Source of the DNA: Glandiceps talaboti
Lineage: Eukaryota > Hemichordata > Enteropneusta > Spengelidae
Reading direction: 5' to 3'
NCBI RefSeq assembly: GCF_964340395.1
Contig: NC_135558.1
Span: forward strand, 7,809,001 to 7,851,000
Length of the DNA stretch: 42,000 nt
The notes beneath the pieces are model-generated. The model saw only the letters and a list, made by a program, of their open reading frames with translations, did no database searches and had not been told where the DNA came from. Made by a program: the position numbers and the translations under genes. This document shows positions 33,705-42,000 of the stretch, in pieces; position 1 is the stretch's first letter, and each line of letters starts with the position of its first letter.

Positions 33705-35909
33705 GTGTGTGTGTGTGTGTTTAAGTTTTCATTTATGAATTAAATTATGTAGCTGACACAAGAAGAATAAGAAAGTATGTCAGTAGTATAGTTCAAGTTT
33801 TATTGATGAATAATAAGAATTCAATTATTAACAGTATGTACATATATTCGCATAATTATGTAGTAAGCAATAATATTTTTAATAATTGATGAATAATAAG
33901 AATTCAATTATTAACAGTGCATATATTCACATATAAAATAGACAATAACATTTCACTGCAAGTCTCAACATTTGATCAAAATATTATCCCTAAAATAATA
34001 TTACAAACTCAATAATTTTCTTTTATGTCCATGTTTTCTTTTCTATAGTTCCGAGTTTGTCCACCAGCTAAATGTATATCCACAGTAGGGTGGCGTACTG
34101 ATCTCTTTCCTAGAGATATCAATACTGTACTGCTAACGGATTTCTTTGGCTCTGTACGTAATGTTGAACTTAACACCACAACTCTGAGTCTAGAACAACC
34201 TAATAAAACTCCAAAGGATATACCAAGTAGAGCAAAGAAGAGTTCTGAACAATTAAAATACGCTGTGCAATTTCCAAAATATTACAAAGCAGATAAGAAA
34301 AAGGTAGGTAATTTGTAAATAATTTTGAATATTGTTGTTACTTTGAAGAATACTGTTGCATACTGTACCCTCCTGTACCCAACTGTAACTGGAGTCCTGG
34401 ATGATATTAATATTCATGATATAATCAGCATAACAATAATGAATAGTAATGAAGAGAAACAAAGGGGTGCTATATGAACTCAGGCCAGCTTTGAATATCT
34501 TCCTGCTCATTGTTTGGAAGTGCCATTCTCCTCAGATGTGTTAACTTACATGTATTTTCAATTGCAGGTGTTATAATTAGTAATTATATTATGCACTTAG
34601 TAACAACCAAGAACAATAGAATGTTTTGTAGTGGACATCGGCTTTTTGTGCCAGCTATTTTAAATGAAATGTGGGATGGGCTGTCCACTGCCGACCACTG
34701 AGGCGGTCCCAGGGAATACAGCTAAATTTCTGTTCTTTATTCCTTCATTATAAAGTGGCACAAGCTAAGTTTGTAAGTTTTCACTTTACGTGAAAATATT
34801 ACAAAAAACTTTGCTAAAACTATTCTAGTATAGTGTTAATGTCGAGGCATGCTTTCTATGACATTACAATTTGTGTTCTGGCATTGTTAGAACTGTTGGT
34901 TGCATAGTAGGGATTACATATGTCAAATTAAAGAGTTGGTTTTTTTTGTTAAAGAGAACATGCATCCTCAAAACAGAATTGTTGTACAGTGCCTTTTACT
35001 GCACTCTGTCTCTTACTGCAGAAAAGGGATCGCTATACACAGATTGTGGCTTTTTAGAAATTGCTACGGGAAATTCTACATGTACAGTCATGTAAAATAA
35101 CTGTGGCTCATGGTAGTTTAGTATAGTTGATACAAAGCATGGGAACTTGTCCAGACATGGATAGCCATAATCTGTTATCTTATATAATTGTCGCTACCTG
35201 AAATATCATTTTACCACCTAGACACCTCATAAAAGTACACCATGATTTCTTCTCTATGTGCTACGTATACAGTACAAGGTTCACGTGAGAAGAAGTTGAC
35301 ATATTTGTTCTAGTTTGATCCATTGCCATTAGATAAATGCTGTAAAAGATACCGAAAATATAAGTTATGTAATTACAGAGCTTACTCTTATCTTTTGAAA
35401 TGTTACTTTAGATAAAGACATCACAGATGTTACAATCTTTTATATATCTACCAGAGATTACTTTGCGCATACTAGTGATATATGCACTGCAGAACTGAAA
35501 ACATTATTGCATACCTACATGCAAATGATATGCAAATGCATGTGTTCATTCAGCTGGTATGGGTACCAGGAGTATGTGCAGTCATGCTTGCAGTGTTTTC
35601 TGCTGCTCTTTCATACACTACATGAAATTACGGGCACAGAGAACACTGCAAGCATTCTTGCAAATACCCTGTGTACACCACACTTGCACTCACCTGTCAT
35701 GGGGTTCTGTCATATTATCGTGTTAGTAATAATGTCTGTGATGTCATTATCTACAACTGATCTTCTCTCTCCACCTAATTCTTTGTTTTTTTTGTCTTTT
35801 CTTTTTGTAGAATGAACAGAAAACTAAATTACCAGCCCCATTTGTGGTAGCCTTTGGTATTTTTGTTGCCATGGCGTTATCTGCTTCAATGTCACTCATC
35901 AAGATGTGA
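27136..35909 (+). CDS. PIGK: GPI-anchor transamidase catalytic subunit PIGK (GPI8), 10 exons, complete
   Basis: Catalytic subunit of the ER GPI transamidase complex, which cleaves the C-terminal signal of proteins and attaches the GPI anchor (family knowledge; C13 cysteine protease family). Exons: 27136-27213, 28744-28800, 29223-29373, 29908-29984, 30614-30725, 31635-31731, 32285-32402, 33201-33311, 34049-34303, 35811-35909. All borders are GT-AG and the 1155 nt give 384 aa plus TGA; human PIGK is 395. The product has a signal peptide (cleavage near THA/DP, residue ~25), [19 protein letters not shown] (42-60), catalytic His160 in GHGG, catalytic Cys202 in [19 protein letters not shown], and a C-terminal membrane helix (~361-380). 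The human catalytic pair is His164/Cys206, so both are offset by four. Start: A at -3 and G at +4, with an in-frame TGA at 27058. The residue after DTCQ is Ala (human Gly). Confidence 0.97.
27549..28163. mobile_element. 615-bp TIR element with 9-bp target-site duplication in PIGK intron 1
   Basis: Ends TAGTCCTGCTTGCAT and ATGTAAGCAGGACTA are inverted (one mismatch). GACTAGCCT sits directly outside both ends (27540-27548 and 28164-28172). The right subterminal region has a second inverted pair, GCATGACGGTG / CACCGTCATG. More CpG-rich than its surroundings; no ORF. A 9-bp duplication fits Mutator-like elements, but the family is unassigned. Confidence 0.75.
28801..30613. other. PIGK introns 2-4, no further features
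   Basis: Introns 28801-29222, 29374-29907 and 29985-30613 hold no recognisable repeat or RNA gene. The long open frame across 28932-29390 is exon 3 plus chance-open intron. Confidence 0.5.
30614..32402 (+). CDS. PIGK: PIGK exons 5-7: protease core with catalytic His and Cys
   Basis: Exon 5 (30614-30725) ends in SNILVYMTG. The glycine codon before the catalytic His is split by the intron. Exon 6 (31635-31731) starts [11 protein letters not shown] and encodes the helix [14 protein letters not shown]. Exon 7 (32285-32402) starts [13 protein letters not shown] with the nucleophile Cys202, then [19 protein letters not shown]. The two catalytic residues sit on separate exons split by the 553-bp intron that contains the CTCF-like array. 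Confidence 0.95.
31399..31488. repeat. 30-bp tandem repeat, three perfect copies
   Basis: TTGACAGTGTTCCTTACCCA followed by GGGGAGTGCA, three identical times in PIGK intron 5. Perfect identity implies recent expansion. The rest of 30726-31634 shows nothing. Confidence 0.95.
31905..32250 (+). repeat. Four-copy ~100-bp tandem repeat with CTCF-like motifs (PIGK intron 6)
   Basis: Motifs at 31922 (CCACCTGGGGGCGCT), 32018 (CCACCTGAGGGCACC), 32122 (CCACCAGAGGGCGCT) and 32224 (CCACTAGAGGGCACC) are 96-104 bp apart. Each of the first three is preceded by TTTGTACT/C-like sequence. The motif is far better kept than the rest of the unit. It matches the bilaterian CTCF core CCASYAGRKGGCRS. Confidence 0.7.
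32403..33200. other. PIGK intron 7, no recognisable feature
   Basis: 798 bp without ORF, RNA gene or repeat that I can support. Confidence 0.5.
33521..33722. repeat. Compound microsatellite (GTCT)n, (CTGG)n, (GTT)n, (GT)n
   Basis: GTCT/GTGTCT units at 33525-33600, GGCT units to 33620, 14 or so GTT units at about 33660-33702, then GT to 33720. PIGK intron 8. A lone GAGGGCGCT motif precedes it at 33349. Confidence 0.95.
33801..33950. repeat. 83-bp tandem duplication
   Basis: ATTGATGAATAATAAGAATT followed by CAATTATTAACAGT occurs at 33802 and again at 33885. PIGK intron 8. Confidence 0.9.
35448..35716. mobile_element. Foldback element copy A (PIGK intron 9)
   Basis: Shares with copy B (36565-36887) TACCAGAGATTACTT, the double octamer at 35519-35537, TGCAGTGTTTTCTGCTGC, and a right end CACACTTGCACTCACCTGTC + ATGGGGTTCTGTCAT. 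Internal arms TGCTTGCAGTGTTTTCTG and GAGAACACTGCAAGCA are inverted. The left outer arm is diverged. The rest of intron 9 (34304-35447) shows nothing I can name. Confidence 0.7.
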
Positions 35910-36240
35910 AATAATGAAGAATCTGGCCATTCAAGAGAATTGTTGTACATTTTTATCCCTATGCATTGTACATATCTGGGTTTTTTAACTGGTTGTATAT
36001 TAACTACTGGTCCTTGTAATTAAGTCCCAAAATAGACATGATAACCCCTTATATGGTCATCTGTTCACTTTGCACAGCTTATTGGGTTAATTATAACTGC
36101 GAAGTATAAATCACTATGTACATACAATTACAAAAGTACTATGGACAAAAAAAAATTCCAGTGAATTGCTGTTTACTACCACTGAATGATGTACCGGTAG
36201 TCATTTGATTAAATCATCAGTGTGATTTAATTTAGTGAAA
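35910..36240 (+). other. PIGK: PIGK 3' UTR region
   Basis: Follows the TGA at 35907-35909. No AATAAA occurs close by; ATTAAA at about 36208 is the first acceptable polyadenylation signal variant. The extent is an estimate. Confidence 0.35.
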
Positions 36241-36261
36241 AAATATTGAATAGTCAATTAA

Positions 36262-36325
36262 CTATGACATGCCTTTACCCAGGGGTATTTGCAAGAACTC
36301 TTGCAGTGTTCACTGTGGCTGTAAT
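36262..36325. mobile_element. Partial foldback copy
   Basis: GGGGTATTTGCAAGAACTCT followed by TGCAGTGTTCACTG matches one arm of copies A and B. No opposite arm is recognisable. Confidence 0.5.
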
Positions 36326-36564
36326 TTCTATTTGTGAAATAGAATTGTTTTTATATGCAATAACAATTGTACAGTCTCACTGTTATCTATGAATGTAGTG
36401 TAAATTAGTAGGGTTGCCTCTGGCATTGTTAGCACACTGGATAGCATAATAGCAATATCCTCGACAGTTTAGTACACACGTAAGAAAATGTCATAAAATC
36501 ATTTAAATATTATATTATTCCTAAATACCAGGTTTGAGTTCTGCCAATAGCAAGTGAGTGTATT

Positions 36565-36887
36565 ATTATATGTACCAGAGATTACTTGTATGCAAATGAT
36601 ATGCAAATGAAGGCACAAAAGCGCACAATTGCATCATGTGCATAGTAACGTTTTACAGAAATTTGCTGTTTCAGATAAACATGTAATAATAACAGAAACT
36701 CCATGCCACATGAGTGCCAGTGTAGGTGCTCGGGGGGTAGTTGCACTCGTATTTGCAGTGTTTTCTGCTGCACTTTCACTGGCTACGCTCATGAAAGTGC
36801 AGCTGTAGAGAATACTGCAAGCACTCTTGCACATGCCTCAAGTACGCCACACTTGCACTCACGTGTCATGGGGTTCTGTCATAGTAG
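36565..36887. mobile_element. Foldback element copy B (3' of PIGK)
   Basis: From 36687 to 36885 nearly the whole sequence folds on itself: AACAGAAACTCCATG pairs with CATGGGGTTCTGT, CACATGAGTGCCAGTGT with ACACTTGCACTCACGTG, and TGCTGCACTTTCA with TGAAAGTGCAGC, around a 13-base apex (36779-36791). A direct-repeat segment with two octamers (36590-36608) precedes it. A non-autonomous foldback/MITE family with copies 1 kb apart. Confidence 0.75.
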
Positions 36888-37315
36888 TATACAACATATA
36901 TCTGTTAATCTACAGCCAAAATTACACCCCAAAAAAACATCTACACTCAGCTTATGCCCCATTAACAGAGTTATTTATGAATTGAATATCACACTGTATT
37001 AAACCAGCATCTCTCATAGTATAACCCTGCTGTCATTATCATTCACAGTATATTCTTGAAAAGTGTTCAACAAACAAACATTGCGAAGAATTTTTTGCCC
37101 ATATATTTTGTTCCACTTTAATGGTAACTATGCTAGATTAGGTAATCATACTAATTTCAGGTACTAGAGATGATGAAGTGACATTTCTTTAACTTGGGGC
37201 TGCGAAAAAGAACCTCAGAATTTCAGTGTAAGAGGCGTCATAGTGTATTTAGAACAGTGGTGGTAACTTTGATATATTGTATTCTTAATTAGAGAGTTTA
37301 ATTGTACTTTACAAA

Positions 37316-37571
37316 GGTTGACGACACAGTTTATGCTACACACAGCAATGGCAAGCTAAGTGTGATGTTTACATCTAGGTTGACAATGACACAGTTTATG
37401 CTACATACAGCAATGGCAAGCTAAGTGTGATGTTTACATCTAGGTTGACAATGACACAGTTTATGCTACATACAGCAATAGCAAGCTAAGTGTGGTGTTT
37501 AAATCTAGGTTGACGACAACACAGTTTATGCTACATACAGCAATGGCAAGCTAAGTGTGGTGTTTGCTCTG
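37316..37571. repeat. 63-65-bp tandem repeat, four copies
   Basis: GGTTGACAATGACACAGTTT, then ATGCTACATACAGCAATGGC, then AAGCTAAGTGTGATGTTTAC, starts at 37316, 37379, 37443 and 37508. Copies differ by a few bases. The last one breaks off after GGTGTTTGCTC. Confidence 0.92.
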
Positions 37572-37717
37572 TAGATGTAAGTTACTTTTGCAGTGTCTAC
37601 ATAACCAAAGAAACCTCAGTTGCCCCCTGTGATGAGACTACACTGTAAGATACATCATTTCATTCCACTCTCACCAGCATACATATACTCTCACTCAACT
37701 GTATCAACTGCTTCAGT

Positions 37718-37965
37718 TTATTCCAACTTCTAAGTCGCAGAAATCGACAGAAAGAACACATATTCCAAATATATCGGTTTATTCCGACTTCTAGGAAATA
37801 GAAAGAAAGAAGGGATTACCACATCTCTAGGAAACAGAAAGAAAAAAAATATTCTGACTTTTGGTTTATTCCAGCTTTTAAAGAAGAAATAAACAGAAAG
37901 AAAGAATACTGTGACTATTTTGATTGATTCCAACTTGTAGGAAATAAACAGAAAGAGAATCGTGC
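37718..37965. repeat. Degenerate repeat flanking the minisatellite (left)
   Basis: About four diverged copies of a unit containing TTTATTCCAACTTCTAGGAA, ATAAACAGAAAGAAAG and ATTCTGACTATTT. One more copy lies at 39515-39575 on the other side of the minisatellite. Confidence 0.65.
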
Positions 37966-37974
37966 TGATTGCAT

Positions 37975-39505
37975 CTTTGCCCTCAGGCATATAACCCAAT
38001 ATCAAGTCAATATCCTTGCCCTCAGGCATATAACCCAATATCAAGGCAATATCCTTGCCCTCAGGCATACAACCCAATATCAAGGCAATATTGCCCTCAG
38101 GCATATAACCCAATATCAAGGCAATATCCTTGCCCTCAGGCATACAACCCAATATCAAGGCAATATCCTTGCCCTCAGGCATACAACCCAATATCAAGGC
38201 AATATCCTTGCCCTCAGGCATATAACCCAATATCAAGGCAATATTGCCCTCAGGCATATAACCCAATATCAAGGCAATATCCTTGCCCTCAGGCATATAA
38301 CCCAATATCAAGGCAATATCCTTGCCCTCAGGCATATACCCCAATATCAAGGCAATATCCTTGCCCTCAGGCATATAACCCAATATCAAGGCAATATTGC
38401 CCTCAGGCATATAAGCCAATATCAAGGCAATATCCTTGCCCTCAGGCATATAACCCAATATCAAGGCAATATCCTTGCCCTCAGGCATATAACCCAATAT
38501 CAAGGCAATATCCTTGCCCTCAGGCATACAACCCAATATCAAGGCAATATCCTTGCCCTCAGGCATATAACCCAATATCAAGGCGATATTGCCCTCAGGC
38601 ATATAACCCAATATCAAGGCAATATCCTTGCCCTCAGGCATACAACCCAATATCAAGGCAATATCCTTGCCCTCAGGCATATACCCCAATATCAAGGCAA
38701 TATCCTTGCCCTCAGGCATATAACCCAATATCAAGGCAATATTGCCCTCAGGCATATAAGCCAATATCAAGGCAATATCCTTGCCCTCAGGCATATAACC
38801 CAATATCAAGGCAATATCCTTGCCCTCAGGCATATCAGCCAATATCAAGGCAATATCCTTGCCCTCAGGCATATAACCCAATATCAAGGCAATATCCTTG
38901 CCCTCAGGCATATAACCCAATATCAAGGCAATATCCTTGCCCTCAGGCATATAACCCAATATCAAGGCAATATCCTTGCCCTCGGGCATATAACCCAATA
39001 TCAAGGCAATATCCTTGCCCTCAGGCATATAACCCAATATCAAGGCAATATCCTTGCCCTCGGGCATATAACCCAATATCAAGGCAATATCCTTGCCCTC
39101 GGGCATATAACCCAATATCAAGGCAATATCCTTGCCCTCAGGCATATAACCCAATATCAAGGCAATATCCTTGCCCTCGGGCATATAACCCAATATCAAG
39201 GCAATATCCTTGCCCTCAGGCATATAACCCAATATCAAGGCAATATCCTTGCCCTCAGGCATATAACCCAATATCAAGACAATATCCTTGCCCTCAGGCA
39301 TATAACCCAATATCAAGGCAATATCCTTGCCCTCAGGCATACAACCCAATATCAAGTCAATATCCTTGCCCTCAGGTATACAACCCAATATCAAGACAAT
39401 ATCCTTGCCCTCAGGCATATAACCCAATATCAAGGCAATATCCTTGCCCTCAGGCATATAACCCAATATCAAGGCAATATCCTTGCCCTCAGGCATATAA
39501 CCAAT
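37975..39505. repeat. 39-bp minisatellite, about 39 units
   Basis: Unit GGCATATAACCCAATATCAA + GGCAATATCCTTGCCCTCA. Five units lack 3 bp (CCT) and are 36 bp (near 38085, 38242, 38393, 38583, 38741). Point variants are TATAAC/TACAAC, CTCAG/CTCGG, AAGGC/AAGTC/AAGAC. Since units are multiples of 3 without stops, both strands stay open for over 500 codons (repeats GYMPEGKDIALIL and NPISRQYPCPQAY). I see no sign that either is translated. Confidence 0.97.
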
Positions 39506-39514
39506 GCAATAATA

Positions 39515-39575
39515 TATAATATTCTGACTATTTCGATTTATTCCAAAGTAGAAGAAATAAACAAAAAGAAAAATG
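39515..39575. repeat. Degenerate flanking repeat (right)
   Basis: ATTCTGACTATTTCGATTTA, then TTCCAAAGTAGAAGAAATAA, then ACAAAAAGAAA; the same unit as at 37718-37965. The minisatellite appears to have grown inside this older array. Confidence 0.65.
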
Positions 39576-40101
39576 GTAAAATAAGCCGAATTCTGAAATT
39601 GATTCTGTCCTTTATTACACATAACACCTTTATTATTAATTAGCCCGGCTAAATGTCTGTCTACACTGCATTACCAATCATTACAATCATACCTACAGTG
39701 ACAAATACTCTTACTTTACATCATAAAATCATACAAAAAAGACACGACAATATTTCATGAAGTAAATTTTCATCAAAAGCAATTTTTATCACATGTTTAA
39801 CAGAAATAAAAATTAGTTCAAAATTATGTTTTAAAAGTACGCAATATGCAAAAATTACAATTTAATAATATCAGTCGTGTACTCTAGATGTACACAAATA
39901 TTACAAGGACTTCAACATAAATTCAAAAATATGAAAAACTGGTATTTTAAAATCTAAAATTATAAATAAAATATATATGTATATTGATTTATTTCTAATT
40001 ATGAATCATAAAATTGTGTCTGTCATGAATTTAACTTACTGAATTCTGGTTAATAATTTGTTGTGACATGTTTCCTAAAAAGGATTGCCTAAAGGATGAT
40101 T

Positions 40102-40476
40102 GCACAAGCTCAATAAACGAACTTCATTTGTTTAGGACAAAGCCCCCTCCCCCTAAATGAACGTTCACAAGTGCAACATTGACATGTTTATATATGATGT
40201 AAACTATGATGAAAATTGTAAGTCATACCACTAGGATCGATGTAATGTAAAAACATGGTGATAAACACATTCAAATACTGGTACTACTGGAAAGCCAGCA
40301 CTGCATTAGAAGTAAACTTTAATCAACTTATCAACATTAAATACAGAACCTGGTATCAATGAAGGCAGGAAACTTTTCAAAATTTGGTTAGAAGTGTGAA
40401 AATGAATTTCAGCAATTATATTGACGCCAGACCCCTTCTCTCCTAAACGAACGAAGTTCATTTATTCAACTTGTGT
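40102..40476. mobile_element. Possible MITE with ~34-bp inverted ends
   Basis: 40102-40136, read as reverse complement, gives CCTAAACAAATGAAGTTCGT + TTATTGAGCTTGTG; 40442-40476 gives CCTAAACGAACGAAGTTCAT + TTATTCAACTTGTG, about five mismatches in 34. CCCCCTCCCCCTAAATGAACG next to the left arm resembles the right arm directly. No clear target duplication. Confidence 0.5.
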
Positions 40477-40865
40477 GACATTCAGCGATTGTCTCTAAAC
40501 AATCCAGACTGTTCTCTGTGGCATGTTTTCATTTATCACATACAATGTTCATAATTACAAATTACTGGGTAAAGATAATATTGCAGTCTTTTTCTCGTTA
40601 ACATTATCTGTCAACGTTTCAAGTAAACAGAAACACAGGTGTTATTTTCTCTGACTATTGAACCTTTGGACTCATTACTGATAGAAGGTGACATTTATCA
40701 AGAAAAGCCAGATGTGTGAAACTCATTAAAGATTCAGATCATTTTATGGTTATTTACCTCTCACATATTTTGTACTTACAGTAGTTTAGTGGCACGTCAT
40801 GTCAACTTACTCAAGGATTAAAATACTTGCAAAAAACTTTAATTTAACCATACTAGTAGTCTAAT

Positions 40866-40925
40866 GATACAGTACAATACAATACAATACAATACATTTT
40901 AGTACTCTCCCAGGGAGAAACTGAA
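40866..40925. mobile_element. (ACAAT)n tail-like pentamer repeat
   Basis: ACAATACAATACAATACAAT followed by ACATTTTAGTACTCTCCCAG. A short pentamer run next to unique sequence suggests a non-LTR element 3' tail (minus orientation). No element body recognised. Confidence 0.4.
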
Positions 40926-41754
40926 ACTTTGAAACATACAAACACGACAAACATTATGTAAAAAACTGAAATAAAACAAAGCAATACTCAATTATTGAAC
41001 AAATTAAAGTAATACATACATAGATTTGTAAGTGTTGATGCTTGCCTTGGATGGCATTCACAATAGTTTTCAGGTGATATAAACACTGTTGATGGCATAT
41101 TGTGGGTTTCCTCAACATTTCGGTATATGTAGTTTATCACGTTTATCAGGCATATGTATTGACTATAGACATTATACACTAGTATGATTAAATCGCAATT
41201 TTATGCAAGTATTTTAATCCTGATTAACAGCTAATAACCTTGACCTGCGCCACTTTAACTGCAACAAAACAAAATATATTGCCACTGTTTATTTTCTGCC
41301 AGTCTAACCTATTGTCCAGGTATGGGCCAGACATTTCATACTGATTCAGTGAGAACACACCATTTCATCTACAAGTGTGCATTGAACCATACAAATGGTG
41401 TCCTGGCATATGAGAATGTCACCAAATTGTACATTTACACATATATATACTAAAAACTGAAAGTTGATGTAAATATTTGTAACTCATGACTAACACAAGT
41501 AGGAATCTGAAGTGTAAACATTTTATGAGAATGTGCCTGAATCAGTGCCTGTATCTCAATGCCATACAGTACACAGTGCACACAAGAACAGCCTGGTTTT
41601 AAATAGATGTCCTTGGACAACACACAGGTGACCTCAATCAATGCACAGGTGACTTTGATGGACTATTCAACACACTAGAATGCAAATTTTTTGTGGCAGA
41701 TCACACTAGTATATTATATATGCAGGACTCAGTACCCCACCAGTAGTTGGACTG

Positions 41755-41880
41755 AAATCCCTTGATGCTGAAATGTGTGGACAAAGTTACTACGCTATCC
41801 AGGTGTCCAAGATTCCAAAATATCTTGATGCCTAAATATATGTACAAAGTTACGCTATCCGGGTGAACAAGATTCAAGCA
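41755..41880. repeat. Degenerate ~65-bp tandem duplication
   Basis: CTTGATGCTGAAATGTGTGG and CTTGATGCCTAAATATATGT begin two copies; both continue through ACAAAGTT, ACGCTATCC and CAAGATTC. Confidence 0.8.
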
Positions 41881-42000
41881 TTACTACAGTACATTTCAAG
41901 TGAACATTTTTATGTTGGCCCTCGTGTAGTACAGTGTTGAATTAGGAGAATAGGTTTGCAGCAAGTGACCTGGTTGTAAAACGTTGTTACAAGTTAAGGT

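Larger units (their letters stand above)
39623..41754. other. Intergenic sequence, no gene found
   Basis: AT-rich. Contains only the possible MITE and pentamer tail listed separately. Short ORFs here (up to 63 codons) match no family and have no codon-usage or splice support. Confidence 0.5.

Noticed and set aside
33521-33743. Cys/Leu/Val-rich ORFs
   Set aside because: Translation of the GTCT/GTT/GT microsatellite in PIGK intron 8.
35507-37002. ORFs over the foldback elements (102, 65, 66 and 99 codons)
   Set aside because: They follow the inverted-repeat bodies and differ between the copies; no family match.
7130-39505. Possible CRISPR array, operon or prokaryotic island
   Set aside because: The regular repeats have no unique spacers, and both genes are intron-bearing animal genes.
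37969-39519. 516-codon plus-strand ORF of NPISRQYPCPQAY repeats
   Set aside because: Same minisatellite read on the other strand; no promoter, splice context or family match.
37730-39622. 630-codon minus-strand ORF of GYMPEGKDIALIL repeats
   Set aside because: Produced by a minisatellite whose unit is a multiple of three. The opposite strand is equally open, substitutions are not biased to silent sites, and the ends are low-complexity AT-rich translation.

Overview
The window is AT-rich nuclear DNA from an intron-bearing animal, most likely a marine invertebrate. Exons are short with canonical GT-AG borders. Introns are filled with microsatellites, G-tracts, decayed tandem repeats and small non-autonomous transposons. 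I cannot place it more precisely: a non-vertebrate deuterostome or a lophotrochozoan would both fit.

Two protein genes lie head to head. On the minus strand (298-26307, 3' end beyond the left edge) is an adenylate kinase 5 homologue. I traced 14 exons that splice into one uninterrupted frame of 661 codons. The order is an N-terminal RIIa/DPY-30-like dimerisation segment, adenylate kinase domain 1, about three ankyrin repeats, a glutamate-rich linker, and the start of adenylate kinase domain 2. The ankyrin block is not part of vertebrate AK5 as I know it and is the main protein-level novelty here. On the plus strand (27136-35909) is a complete ten-exon PIGK gene (384 aa), the catalytic cysteine-protease subunit of the GPI transamidase, with both catalytic residues intact. 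The two start codons are 828 bp apart, so the intergenic region (26308-27135) probably holds a bidirectional promoter. PIGK and AK5 are also divergent neighbours in human (1p31.1, from memory), so the pair looks like an ancient linkage. Nothing in the sequence says the two enzymes act together: one balances adenine nucleotides in the cytosol, the other attaches GPI anchors in the ER.

Layout: 1-26307, AK5-like gene, including a 9.2-kb first intron (17032-26247) with a hAT-like MITE and a strong hairpin, and a 3.85-kb intron (8777-12626) with three decaying copies of exon 6. 26308-27135, shared promoter. 27136-35909, PIGK, with a 615-bp TIR element flanked by 9-bp direct repeats in intron 1, a 30-bp triplicate in intron 5, a ~100-bp array carrying four CTCF-like sites in intron 6, and a foldback element in intron 9. 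35910-42000, no gene found: a second and a partial foldback copy, a ~64-bp tandem repeat, a 1.5-kb 39-bp minisatellite open on both strands, and a possible MITE at 40102-40476.
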